Below are positions 25,035-33,502 of a stretch of DNA of 64,000 nt, in pieces. The stretch spans positions 2,666,001 through 2,730,000 of the forward strand of contig OZ242020.1 of the NCBI GenBank assembly GCA_965204875.1, in the 5' to 3' direction. Positions within the stretch are counted from its first letter, which is position 1. Each line of letters starts with the position of its first letter. Source of the DNA: Aldehydirespirator sp965204875 (GTDB lineage: Bacteria; Actinomycetota; Acidimicrobiia; Acidimicrobiales; Aldehydirespiratoraceae). Under the pieces are notes generated by a model. It did not search any database and was not told the DNA's origin. It saw nothing but the letters and a program-made list of their open reading frames with translations. The position numbers and the translations under genes were made by a program.

Positions 25035-26314
25035 GGCGCGGCGCCGGCCGCGGCGCGGGTGTCGCGGGAGTGCCGCGGCATCCGCCAGAGCTCGACGAGC
25101 TGGGCGGGCTCGGTCAAGTGGATCCACCGGCCCGAGGGATCCACGCCGGCCGCTTGCGGTGCAGCGGGTGCGGTGGCCCCTGGCACGCGCAGCGGGCCCG
25201 GATCAGCCGTGGCCGGCATCGCCGCCTCCAGCGACGGGGCCGCAGTGCCAGGCGCGGCACAGGTGATGAGCAGCGAGGCACCCAGGCTCCCGGCCAGAGC
25301 GGCCCGCGCGGCAGGATCGTTGATCGCCTGCGGCGCCGCCGACACCGCCACAACGAGCGAGCCGTCTCCGAGTGAGCTGCGCTGAAGTGCCGCCGCGTCG
25401 ATGTCGTCGCTGCCGCCCTCCAGCAGCGCCAGGAACTCCAGAGCCTCGACCAGCTGGGACGGGTGGGCGAGCGGCCCGATGCCCCGGCCGTCGGTGGTGC
25501 CGAGGCAGGCCTCGTCGGAGCCCGCGAGCACCGCCGAGAGGATCGACGCCGCCACCGAGGTCGTGAGATCCTGAGTCGCAACGAGGTGGCCGGGCGGGCG
25601 GGTGTCGATCAGCACGGTGAGGCGTCCCGGTCGCTCGGGACGGAAGCGGCGCACCATGAGATCACCGAACCGCGCGGTCGAGCGCCAGTGAACGTGGCGG
25701 GGGTCGTCGCCGCTCACGTAGGGACGCAGGAAGTCGAAGTCGTCGCTCTGCTGGCCGAGCGTGCGGCGCCTGACGGCGTTGCGGTCGGCCATGCTCCCGC
25801 CCCCAGGCACCGCAGACCTCCGCAGCCGGTGGACGGGCGGATGCACGATGACGCTGGCACGCTGCGCTCCGGGGCGCCGGCGGCGGCGGGCCAGAGCCAG
25901 CCCGTCGATGTCATAGGTGATCGCGGGGCCCGCCTCGAGGACGCCGCGGCGCTCGCCCCGCAGCCGGTAATGCCCGGTGGCGCCGGCGCCGCCCGGCAGC
26001 GAGGCGACCAGGAAACCCCATCGCCTGCCGTCGCTCACCTGCTCTGTGAGCCGGACGGTGGGGGACTTGAGGCGAGCGCGGTTGGTGACCCTGATGCTAA
26101 CCGTCACGTGGTCCGAGACCGCCATCAGCCTCGACGAAGTACTGCGCTCGATCCTCAGATGCGAGGGATGCAGGAACCGCACGACCTGAGCGAGCAGGAC
26201 GGCGGCTATGGCTGCCAGGCCGACCACGTAGAACTCCACCAAGCCCAGAGCGCGCCCGCCGAGCAGCGCTACCAGGCCGAAAAACAGCCAAGCCCAACCG
26301 GCCTGCGTGGGCAT
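25031..26314 (-). CDS. DUF58 protein
   Basis: This 427-residue protein has two N-terminal membrane helices (WAWLFFGLVALLGGRALGLVEFYVV region split at about 8-24 and 27-45). The DUF58 block is clear: DDFDFLRPYVSGDDPRHVHWRSTARFGDLMVRRF (split across about 190-225). A von Willebrand-A-like fold follows, with RLTVLIDTRPPG. These proteins are partners of MoxR ATPases, which are thought to mature VWA-like proteins. The last 60 residues are low-complexity Ala/Pro. It lies 128 bp after the MoxR gene and overlaps the transglutaminase gene. Confidence 0.9.
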   Translation of the reverse strand: MPTQAGWAWLFFGLVALLGGRALGLVEFYVVGLAAIAAVLLAQVVRFLHPSHLRIERSTSSRLMAVSDHVTVSIRVTNRARLKSPTVRLTEQVSDGRRWGFLVASLPGGAGATGHYRLRGERRGVLEAGPAITYDIDGLALARRRRRPGAQRASVIVHPPVHRLRRSAVPGGGSMADRNAVRRRTLGQQSDDFDFLRPYVSGDDPRHVHWRSTARFGDLMVRRFRPERPGRLTVLIDTRPPGHLVATQDLTTSVAASILSAVLAGSDEACLGTTDGRGIGPLAHPSQLVEALEFLALLEGGSDDIDAAALQRSSLGDGSLVVAVSAAPQAINDPAARAALAGSLGASLLITCAAPGTAAPSLEAAMPATADPGPLRVPGATAPAAPQAAGVDPSGRWIHLTEPAQLVELWRMPRHSRDTRAAAGAAP

Positions 26315-26442
26315 GTCACCCGCACCCGGGCAGGCCGCGAGCTGCGTGTTGGCCGGTCAGGCCCCGCACGCGGGGCTCGCCGGCGCGCGCGGCCGCGGTC
26401 TTCGGGGCGGCGGGCGACGTCGTGGCGGTCAGGCGCAGCAAG

Positions 26443-27387
26443 TCACCGCGAGCGGCGCGGCACGGGCACCGAGTCGATTATCTCGGTGACGATGTCGCAG
26501 GTTCGCAAGCCCCGCATTCGAGCCTCCGCCGTCGGCAGCAGCCGATGCGGGAGCATCGCCGGCGCCAGCGCCTTGATGTCGTCGGGAGTGACGAAGTCCC
26601 GCTTGAGCGACGCCGCCCGCGCCCGTGCCACCCTCAGCACGGCCAGCGCGCCGCGCGGGGACAGTCCCAGCATCAGGCCGGGGTGGCGCCGCGTGGCGCC
26701 TGCGATGGCGAGCAGGTAGGCGCGCAGCGGATCCGAGACGTGCACCCTGTCGATCCAGCCCGACATCTGCCTGACGGTGGCCGCGTTGGCCACGGGCGTA
26801 ATGTCGTCCACCGGCTCGCGCGCGCCCCTGGTCCGCAGGATCGCGTCCTCGGAGGCCGGGTCGGGGTAGCCGACCTCTATCCGCATCAGGAAGCGGTCGA
26901 GCTGGCTCTCGGGCAGCGGGTAGGTGCCCTCGTACTCGATGGGGTTCTGCGTGGCGATGACCGTGAAGGGGGGCTCGAGGCGGCGGGTCACCCCGTCGAT
27001 GGTGACCTGCTGCTCGCCCATGGCCTCCAGCAGGGCGGACTGGGCCTTGGGCGAGGCCCGGTTGATCTCGTCGGCGAGCACGATGCCCGAGAACACCGGC
27101 CCGGGCCGGAACTCGAAGGACCCGGAAGCACGGTCGAACACCGACGTGCCGGTGATGTCGACCGGCAGGAGGTCGGGCGTGAACTGGATCCGGCCGAAGC
27201 TGACGTCGATGCTGCGTGCCAGCGCCTTGCCCAGGCTCGTCTTGCCCACACCCGGCACATCCTCGATGAGGACGTGACCGCATGACACCAGCGCCAGTAT
27301 CAGCAGCTCGATGACCTCGGATTTGCCCTTGACGGCAAGCTCCATGTTCGCAACGAGACGCCCGAAGTGATCGTCGAACCGAGGCAT
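26443..27387 (-). CDS. MoxR-family AAA+ ATPase
   Basis: This 314-residue chaperone-like ATPase has Walker A GVGKTSLGKA (about 47-56), Walker B VLADEIN, sensor 1 in VIATQNP, an arginine-containing YPLPESQLDRF helix and the MoxR lid domain (LSPRGALAVLRVARA). MoxR proteins remodel VWA-domain partners with ATP. Here the partner is probably the downstream DUF58 protein. It is transcribed divergently from the small gene at 27411, with only 23 bp between starts, so their promoters overlap the coding ends. Confidence 0.93.
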   Translation of the reverse strand: MPRFDDHFGRLVANMELAVKGKSEVIELLILALVSCGHVLIEDVPGVGKTSLGKALARSIDVSFGRIQFTPDLLPVDITGTSVFDRASGSFEFRPGPVFSGIVLADEINRASPKAQSALLEAMGEQQVTIDGVTRRLEPPFTVIATQNPIEYEGTYPLPESQLDRFLMRIEVGYPDPASEDAILRTRGAREPVDDITPVANAATVRQMSGWIDRVHVSDPLRAYLLAIAGATRRHPGLMLGLSPRGALAVLRVARARAASLKRDFVTPDDIKALAPAMLPHRLLPTAEARMRGLRTCDIVTEIIDSVPVPRRSR

Positions 27388-27410
27388 CGGCGGGCCAGGC
27401 TAATGCTCGC

Positions 27411-27695
27411 ATGCCTAGCCTCGGGGGTGTGCGTGCTAGGGCCACGATCAGGCTCCTGCTCGGTGCTGTCTCCGCGACGGCTGCCAGACCCCGGCTGTGG
27501 CCGGTCGCGATCACCCAGCTGCGGCGGTTCGCGCCGCGCGGCTGGTGGCGCAAGCCCCCGTTCCTGCCCCTTGTGGGCCGCGACCTCGCGGCCTTCAGGG
27601 CAGAGGCGATGTACGGGGACCGTGCCGCCGCTCCCACACCCGGCGACCTGGTCGTGTGGCTCGAGTGGTGCCGCGCCCAGGGTCGGCTTCGCTGA
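27411..27695 (+). CDS. small conserved actinobacterial protein
   Basis: This 94-residue protein of unknown function has LWPVAITQLRRFAPRGWW and PPFLPLVGRDLAAFR, a pattern I recall in many short actinobacterial hypotheticals, ending in a short VVWLEWCRAQ helix. It is basic and Trp-rich with no membrane segment. TAATGC just before the ATG may be a -10 with a nearly leaderless mRNA. Function cannot be inferred. Confidence 0.65.
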   Translation: MPSLGGVRARATIRLLLGAVSATAARPRLWPVAITQLRRFAPRGWWRKPPFLPLVGRDLAAFRAEAMYGDRAAAPTPGDLVVWLEWCRAQGRLR

Positions 27696-27890
27696 CCGCG
27701 CCTGCGCGGCTCTCTTTCCCTCACACACACACGGCCTTCCCGCCGGTGGCGGCGGTGCCACAAGCCTGCCTTCGCTCGTCCCTCACACCACTCAGCCTTC
27801 CCTTGCCGCCTGTCTCGCCGCCTGGCGCGTGCCGGGGTGGCGCGGCCTGCGGACCAGACCGCTCGGGCGATGCGGCTAGCCTGCTGTGGA

Positions 27891-28403
27891 ATGTCCGGGG
27901 TGCTGGTTCTCAATGCGACCTTCGAGCCGCTGGCGGTGGTGAGCGCGCGGCGCGCCGTTTGCCTGGTCCTGGCCGAGAAGGTGGAGACATTGCACGCCGA
28001 CGGTCGCCGCTTCCGCTCCGAGAGGCACTCTGTGGCGGTTCCCTCGGTGGTGCGGCTCAGCCACTACGTCAGCGTGCCGCGCCCGCGCCATCGCGCGCCC
28101 AACCGCCGGTCGGTGTTCGTGCGGGACGCGGGCGCGTGCCAGTACTGCGGGGCGCGTGCGGAGACCGTCGACCACGTCGTGCCCCGCAGCCGGGGCGGCC
28201 GGCACGTGTGGGACAATGTCGTGGCGGCCTGCCGGCGCTGCAACACCAAGAAGCGCGACCGGCTTCCCAGCGAGAGCGGCATGCGGCTGCGCCGGCGGCC
28301 CGAGTCGCCCCTGCCCTCGGCCTGGGTGGAGATCGCGGCTGGAGTGGTGCCCGACGCGTGGGCGCCCTACCTGAAACCTCGAAGCGGTCTGCTCACGGCG
28401 TGA
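27891..28403 (+). CDS. HNH endonuclease-family protein
   Basis: This 170-residue protein has an N-terminal strand MSGVLVLNATFEPLAVV and a C-terminal HNH nuclease domain: CQYCG, DHVVPRSRGG, WDNVVAACRRCNTKK. The two CxxC pairs hold structural zinc and the central His is catalytic. This form is widespread as a single chromosomal gene in actinobacteria, and its physiological target is unknown. A TAGCCT hexamer eight bases before the ATG could be a -10 giving a leaderless transcript. A lipoate-ligase-like gene follows by 77 bp. Confidence 0.9.
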   Translation: MSGVLVLNATFEPLAVVSARRAVCLVLAEKVETLHADGRRFRSERHSVAVPSVVRLSHYVSVPRPRHRAPNRRSVFVRDAGACQYCGARAETVDHVVPRSRGGRHVWDNVVAACRRCNTKKRDRLPSESGMRLRRRPESPLPSAWVEIAAGVVPDAWAPYLKPRSGLLTA

Positions 28404-28480
28404 CCGGGCCGTCAGGCCCTCGGGGAAGCGTCGGCGGCGCCCCCGATGGCCTTGATGACGTCTCTGATCTCGGCGGCGCG

Positions 28481-29326
28481 ATGAATGCCGGCACGGGGCG
28501 CGCTGGGAGTTCTCGCTCCGGCGCTGAGACGTGGGTGTGCGGGACATGGTCTGTGGAGGTCAGGCAAGGCCCGGCGGCCGCCCTGATCGAGATGCCGGAG
28601 CCCCCGGCCGCTCGACGCGGCGTTCGCATCCACCGCGCCGACCGCCCGGCGCTCGTGCTCGGCAGCGCCCAGCCACAGCAGGCGGCCGATACGGGCGCCG
28701 CTGAGGCCGCCGGGGTGGACGTGGTGCGCAGGCGCAGCGGCGGGGGAGCGGTCTTGCTGCAGCCGGCCCGCCACGTGTGGGTCGACTTCTTCGTCCCGGC
28801 CCACGATCCCCTCTGGAGCGACGACGTGGGGCGCGCCGTGGGCTGGGTGGGAGAGGTGTGGGCGGAGGCGGTGGCCTCGCTCGCAGCTTGCGGCCGCGGG
28901 GCGCCGGCGGTGCACGCGGGCCGGCTGGTGGCCGACCGGTGGGGGCGGATCGCCTGCTTCGCCGGCAGGGGGCCGGGTGAGGTCTTCGTCTCGCAACGCA
29001 AGCTGGTGGGCGTCAGCCAGCGCCGCAACCGCCTGCGCGCCCGGATACAGACGGTCGCTCGCCTGTCGCCGCACCTGCCGGAGTCTGCGAGCCGTCACGG
29101 CGCGGACTCCTTGAGCGGGCTAGTGGCGCAGATTGCCGAGGTGGAGGCGCGCGGCGCCGGGGGCGGGCGCGGCGCGGCCTCTTTGAGTGAGGCTGATCTT
29201 CTGGTGCTGGCCCACCATGAGCGCGCAGAACTGCGCTCGGAGCTGGCGGCGCGGACCTGCACCCTGCCGGACAGCGCGCGGACCGTGACCCGAGCGCTGC
29301 TGAACGCACTCGCGGCCCGCGGCTGA
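28481..29326 (+). CDS. lipoate/octanoate ligase-like protein (BPL_LplA_LipB fold)
   Basis: This 281-residue protein has the lipoate-ligase signature: LVLGSAQPQQ near 65, VVRRRSGGGAVLL (about 87-99, the acyl-AMP glycine-rich loop) and SQRKLVGVSQRR with the catalytic-type lysine (about 168). It probably attaches or transfers lipoate or octanoate to carrier proteins. The C-terminal 90 residues are helical and less conserved. ATG 28481 is the chosen start. Whether it acts as a ligase or an amidotransferase cannot be told. Confidence 0.8.
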   Translation: MNAGTGRAGSSRSGAETWVCGTWSVEVRQGPAAALIEMPEPPAARRGVRIHRADRPALVLGSAQPQQAADTGAAEAAGVDVVRRRSGGGAVLLQPARHVWVDFFVPAHDPLWSDDVGRAVGWVGEVWAEAVASLAACGRGAPAVHAGRLVADRWGRIACFAGRGPGEVFVSQRKLVGVSQRRNRLRARIQTVARLSPHLPESASRHGADSLSGLVAQIAEVEARGAGGGRGAASLSEADLLVLAHHERAELRSELAARTCTLPDSARTVTRALLNALAARG

Positions 29327-29356
29327 CGGGCGCGCGGCTCGGCCGGACCACAGGGG

Positions 29357-29463
29357 GTGCCTGCGAAGGTCGCTCCCGCCCAGTAGCGGCACCGGTCAAC
29401 GGCGTCCACGGCGGCCTCACAGCTCCCGTGCCTGCGAAGGTCGCTCCCGCCCAGTAGCGGCAC
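29357..29463 (+). repeat. 36-bp direct repeat, two copies
   Basis: Perfect 36-bp copies lie at 29357-29392 and 29428-29463, 71 bp apart start to start, with 35 unrelated bases between. They sit in the 363-bp gap before mraZ, upstream of its operator. Confidence 0.9.
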
Positions 29464-29496
29464 TGCTGATGCGCGAATGCCGCTGTAGGTGAGAAA

Positions 29497-29554
29497 TGGG
29501 GCGCGCTGATTGCGCGTGGCGACGCCGGGTGGGTTATAGTGGTTCGTTATGGCA
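29497..29554 (+). promoter_or_regulatory. mraZ promoter with two sets of MraZ-type boxes
   Basis: TGG-type pentamers recur every 10 bp: TGGGT 29530, TGGTT 29540, TGGCA 29550, and a second, weaker set TGGGG 29497, TGATT 29507, TGGCG 29517. Known MraZ operators are three TGGGN boxes separated by five bases, the same spacing. The first set overlaps a -10-like TATAGT at 29535-29540; the -35 is weak. This implies autoregulation of the division cluster by MraZ and a transcript leader of about 140 bases before mraZ. Confidence 0.65.
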
Positions 29555-29689
29555 CGGTGGGGAGCAGCGTGGCGACCAGTGCAGGGAGCAGCATGGCGGG
29601 TGACGCACCGAGCGACAAGGTGTGCCGCAGGGCGGGAGTCGTGGATCAGCAGGCCGTGTCCCCCAGAGCGGGGCGTCTGAGGGCGGGCC

Positions 29690-30145
29690 ATGACCCGGGC
29701 CGGCCCGCGCACCGTGTTCGTCGGAAGCCACGAGCACACCATCGACGGCAAGGGCCGGCTGGTTTTGCCCTCGGGCTTCCGCCGCGCCCTCCTCGACGGC
29801 GCCTTCGTCACAACCCTGGACTCGTGCCTGGCCATCCTGCCCGTAGAGGAGTTCGACCGCATGGCCGCGCGCCTCGAGGCACAGGTGAGCGATGGAAGCG
29901 TGAACCTGAACGCGTTCCGCAGCTTCTCCGCGCAGGCGGACCTGGTCGTGCCCGACGGGCAGGGACGCATGCGCATCCTGCCCCACCTGCGTGCCGCCGC
30001 CGGGCTCGAGCGCAGGGTCATCGTCACCGGGGCGATCCGCCGCGTCGAGGTCTGGAACCCCGACCGGTGGTCCGAGGTGAGCACTGCGGGCACCGAGCGC
30101 CTCGCCGAGGCGATCACCCACGGGCGGGGGATGGGCGGTGCCTAG
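29690..30145 (+). CDS. mraZ: division/cell wall cluster regulator MraZ
   Basis: MraZ is an AbrB-like DNA-binding protein that controls the dcw operon. Its 151 residues contain the two tandem SpoVT/AbrB-like units. The first starts FVGSHEHTIDGKGRLVLPSGFR (split at residues 10-31) and the second includes ADLVVPDGQGRMRILPHLR with the conserved DxxGR. It heads the division cluster and likely binds the TGG boxes at 29497-29554. Its stop lies eight bases inside the rsmH reading frame. Confidence 0.95.
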   Translation: MTRAGPRTVFVGSHEHTIDGKGRLVLPSGFRRALLDGAFVTTLDSCLAILPVEEFDRMAARLEAQVSDGSVNLNAFRSFSAQADLVVPDGQGRMRILPHLRAAAGLERRVIVTGAIRRVEVWNPDRWSEVSTAGTERLAEAITHGRGMGGA

Positions 30146-31124
30146 CGACCGGGCGGCTCGGGCCTTGACAGCCGATCCGGGCGAGGCCGCGCCCTACCGC
30201 CACGATCCCGTCATGTGCCGCGAGGTGGTCGAGTTGTTCGGCGCCGTGGCCGGCGGCGTGGTCGTGGACGCCACGATCGGCGGCGGCGGCCACGCGGCCG
30301 CGCTGCTGCAACACTGCGAGGGCCTGCACCTGGTGGGCATCGACCGCGATCCGGCCGCACTGCGGGCGGCGTCACTGCGCCTGGGGGAGCACCGTGGCCG
30401 CGTGACGCTGCGCCAGGCCCGCTTCGATGCGCTCGGAGCCGTGCTCGACGAACTCGGACACCCCAGGATCTCGGCCTGCCTGTTCGATCTGGGGGTCAGC
30501 TCGGCACAGCTCGACCGGGCCGGGCGCGGCTTCAGCTACCGCCTCGACGGTCCCCTGGACATGCGGATGGACCCCTCCGGCGCCATGACCGCCGCGGACA
30601 TCGTCAACCACGCCGGCGAGGAGCGGATCGCGTCCATCCTGTACCGCAACGCGGACGAGCGCCACAGCCGCCGGATCGCCAGGGCCATCGTGGCGCGACG
30701 GCCCTTCAGCACCACGACACAGCTTGCGGAGGCGGTTGCCGGAGCCGTCCCCGGCCCGGGGAGCAGGCGGCGCTCGCACCCCGCGAGGCGCACGTTCCAG
30801 GCCCTGCGCATCGAGGTCAACTCCGAGCTGAAGGTGCTGCCCGCGGCGCTCGCCGAGGCCATCGACCGGCTGGCGCCGGCGGGGCGCTGCGCCGTGTTGT
30901 CCTATCACTCCGGCGAGGACCGGATCGTCAAGCGGGTCTTCAGGGCCGCCGCGGGCGAGCCGCCCCCGACCCGCCCCGGCCTTCCCCCCGTGCCGGGGCG
31001 AGCCGCGACCGTCCGGCTCCTGCATCGCCGGCCCCTGACCCCGGCACAGCACGAGACCGCGTTCAACCCCCGAGCGGCCCCGGCACGGCTGAGAGCCGTG
31101 GAACGCCTCACGGAGGCTCCCTAG
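30138..31124 (+). CDS. rsmH: 16S rRNA m4C1402 methyltransferase
   Basis: RsmH (MraW) methylates N4 of C1402 of 16S rRNA with SAM. It has 328 residues. HDPVMCREVV and the SAM motif VVDATIGGGGHA (about 46-57) open it; FDLGVSSAQLD, RGFSYRLDGPLDMRMD and FQALRIEVNSEL are the classic family blocks; VLSYHSGEDRIVK closes it. The GTG start overlaps mraZ. The adjacent ftsL-like gene begins immediately after the stop. Confidence 0.96.
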   Translation: MPSDRAARALTADPGEAAPYRHDPVMCREVVELFGAVAGGVVVDATIGGGGHAAALLQHCEGLHLVGIDRDPAALRAASLRLGEHRGRVTLRQARFDALGAVLDELGHPRISACLFDLGVSSAQLDRAGRGFSYRLDGPLDMRMDPSGAMTAADIVNHAGEERIASILYRNADERHSRRIARAIVARRPFSTTTQLAEAVAGAVPGPGSRRRSHPARRTFQALRIEVNSELKVLPAALAEAIDRLAPAGRCAVLSYHSGEDRIVKRVFRAAAGEPPPTRPGLPPVPGRAATVRLLHRRPLTPAQHETAFNPRAAPARLRAVERLTEAP

Positions 31125-31643
31125 ATGGCGCGCCGCGCCGGTGCGCAGGCTGCAGCCCAGCCCGTCAAACGGCCCGCGACCACGGCCCCGGCCCCGTCAC
31201 CCGCCCTGCGGGTCGCGGATGCGCCCGTGCGGTGGTGGGCCGTCGTCGGGGGAGGCACCCTGGCGATGGTCGTGCTGATCGTCACGGCGCTCGTGGCCCT
31301 GGCAGCGCTTCACGCCGAGCTCGTGGAGAACCAGGCCGCGCTCGATGAGCAGCTGGAGCTGAACCGCCTGCGCTCCGAGCGCGTCGATGAGCTCACCGCC
31401 AGGATCGCCTACCTGGACTCGCCCGAGGGCCTGACCGAGCAGGCGCGCGCCGCCGGCCTCGTGCCGGCGGCCGAGCTGGTCACGCTGGCGCCGATCTCAC
31501 CCGGAGCGCTGCCGCCGCCCGCAGCCGATCCCTTCGGCCTCGCGGGCCTGCCGCCCGCTGCGGACGACCCCGTTGATGCCGATCCCCTCGATGTCGTGAA
31601 CCCGCCGCCGGCGCCGATCGCGAGCACGGGCGGAGCCGGGTGA
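31125..31643 (+). CDS. ftsL: FtsL-like septum protein
   Basis: This 172-residue bitopic protein has a basic cytoplasmic N-terminus, one membrane helix (about 42-64, GTLAMVVLIVTALVALAALHA), a periplasmic coiled coil (about 65-100, with LNRLRSERVDELTARIAYL), then a Pro/Ala-rich tail of about 70 residues. FtsL joins FtsQ and DivIC to bring FtsW/FtsI to the septum. Identification rests on position between rsmH and ftsI and on topology. The Pro-rich tail is longer than usual. The ftsI start overlaps its stop by four bases. Confidence 0.8.
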   Translation: MARRAGAQAAAQPVKRPATTAPAPSPALRVADAPVRWWAVVGGGTLAMVVLIVTALVALAALHAELVENQAALDEQLELNRLRSERVDELTARIAYLDSPEGLTEQARAAGLVPAAELVTLAPISPGALPPPAADPFGLAGLPPAADDPVDADPLDVVNPPPAPIASTGGAG

Positions 31644-33502
31644 GGAGTAGACGCGGCCCGATGCCCGCCAGGCCCCGGACCGCGCGGCGCGCCGGCCGCC
31701 GGGCCGCGCACCCCACGGTGAGCCGCGGTCGCACCGCGGTGGCGCTGGTGGTGCTGCTGTGTGCTCTGGCAGCCTCGGTGTATCGCATCGTGGACGTCCA
31801 GGCCACTCCCGACGAGCGCATCCTGCAGGACGCCTCGATCCCGCTCTACGAGATAACCGTTCCGGCTGCACGCGGGATGGTGCTGGATCGCAGCGGCCGC
31901 ACCATCGCCATGTCGCTTCCGGCGGCCACGGTGGTATCGGACCCCCGCCAGATCGTCGACCCGGAGGCCGCGGCCGCCTCGCTCTCGGAGATTCTCGGCG
32001 TAGCGGCCGATGATCTCCTCGACTCGCTGCAGGGCGACGCCGCCTTCCGCTACGTGGTGCGCCAGGTCGACCCCGAACTGGGCGAGCGCGTGGAAGCGCT
32101 GGGACTGGCCGGCATCCGGGTCATCGACGAGCCCCGGCGCGAGCATCCCAACGGCGACTGCTCCTCTCTGGCCGCGGTCGGGCGCGTGAACACGGACCAT
32201 GTAGGCATGAGCGGCATCGAGGAGACCCACAACGACCGCCTCGCAGGCACGCCTGGGCGCATACTGAAGGAGCGCAGCCCGCGGGGTGCCACCATCCCGG
32301 GCGGCGTGCACGAGGTGACCCCGGGCGTCGTCGGCCAGGACCTCACCCTGACCCTGGACCGCAACGTCCAGTACCAGACGGAGCGGCTCCTGATCTCCGC
32401 CGTGGCCGACGCCGAGGCCGCGACCGGGGTGGCGCTGGTGTCGGTTCCATCCACCGGCGAGGTGATCGCGATGGCGAACGTGGCGCGCGGCCCCAGCGGG
32501 ATCGTCGACTGCACCCGCCAGAACCTCGCCGCCACCTTCAGCTACGAGCCGGGATCGGTCTTCAAGCCGGTCACGGTCGCCGCGGCCATGTCCCGCGGCA
32601 CGGTCGGGGCGAGCACCCTGGTGAGCGTGCCCTCGGAGCTGGTCATCTGGGAGCACCGCTTCGTGGACACGCCGTCGCACGGCGGGGTGCGGTGGACGCC
32701 CACCGAGATCCTGGTGCGCTCCTCCAATCTCGGAGCGATCACGCTGGCGCAGGCTGCGGGCGAGAAGGCCATGTACGCCACGATGAGAGTGTTCGGGTTC
32801 GGCAGCCGCACCGCGCTGCGGCTCAAGGGGGAGACACGGGGGATCCTGCCGCCGGTCGCGGCCTGGAACGGGCTGAGCCTTCCCAACATGGCCATCGGGC
32901 AGGGGCTGGCGGTGACCCCGCTGCAGATGCTCCAGGCCTACAACGTGATCGCCAACGGCGGCGTTCTGATGCCGCTCAGCCTGATCATGGCGAGCCCTGC
33001 CGCCTACGAGGACGCCCCGGGCGCCGGAGCGCTGCCCGCCGGCGCGGATCGGGTGATCGACCCGGGCACCGCCTCGTCGCTGCTGAGGATGCTGAGTGCG
33101 GCCGTCGAGGAGGGAACCGGACGCCGGGCCACGGTCGAGGGCTTCACGATGGCGGGCAAGACCGGCACGGCCTGGCAGCCCTGCGACGAGGGCTACGTCT
33201 GCCTGAACGACGACGGCGAGCCGGAGGGCCGGCACTACACGGCGAGCTTCTCGGGCATCGTCAGCAACAGCGACGGCCCCGCCCTCGTCGTGGCGGTGAT
33301 GATCGACGACCCGTACGGCGACCGCTACTACGGTGGTCAGATCGCCGCACCGCTCGCCGCCGAGATAGCCGAGTACGCGGTGCGCCAGCTGAGGATCCCG
33401 GCCAACTCCGACGACGCGCCGGGCGAGCGCCGCCGCGCCGAGCCGGCCCCGCCGCCACCGGCGACGTCCTCGACGGTCGCCCCCGGCGCGGGCGAAGCCT
33501 GA
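31640..33502 (+). CDS. ftsI: septal penicillin-binding protein FtsI (class B PBP)
   Basis: This is the D,D-transpeptidase that crosslinks septal peptidoglycan. It has 620 residues: a cytoplasmic tail, one membrane helix (about 35-52, TAVALVVLLCALAAS), the pedestal domain (VPAARGMVLDRSGRTIA) and the transpeptidase domain. The active-site motifs are intact: S306-VFK309, S361-S-N363 and K507-TG509. There is no PASTA domain. It overlaps ftsL by four bases and murE by one. The C-terminal 40 residues are Pro/Ala-rich. Confidence 0.95.
   Translation: MRSRRGPMPARPRTARRAGRRAAHPTVSRGRTAVALVVLLCALAASVYRIVDVQATPDERILQDASIPLYEITVPAARGMVLDRSGRTIAMSLPAATVVSDPRQIVDPEAAAASLSEILGVAADDLLDSLQGDAAFRYVVRQVDPELGERVEALGLAGIRVIDEPRREHPNGDCSSLAAVGRVNTDHVGMSGIEETHNDRLAGTPGRILKERSPRGATIPGGVHEVTPGVVGQDLTLTLDRNVQYQTERLLISAVADAEAATGVALVSVPSTGEVIAMANVARGPSGIVDCTRQNLAATFSYEPGSVFKPVTVAAAMSRGTVGASTLVSVPSELVIWEHRFVDTPSHGGVRWTPTEILVRSSNLGAITLAQAAGEKAMYATMRVFGFGSRTALRLKGETRGILPPVAAWNGLSLPNMAIGQGLAVTPLQMLQAYNVIANGGVLMPLSLIMASPAAYEDAPGAGALPAGADRVIDPGTASSLLRMLSAAVEEGTGRRATVEGFTMAGKTGTAWQPCDEGYVCLNDDGEPEGRHYTASFSGIVSNSDGPALVVAVMIDDPYGDRYYGGQIAAPLAAEIAEYAVRQLRIPANSDDAPGERRRAEPAPPPPATSSTVAPGAGEA

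Noticed and set aside
31409..33235. Long minus-strand frame opposite ftsL and ftsI
   Set aside because: It is an antisense shadow; the product is His/Arg/Gly-rich with no motif.
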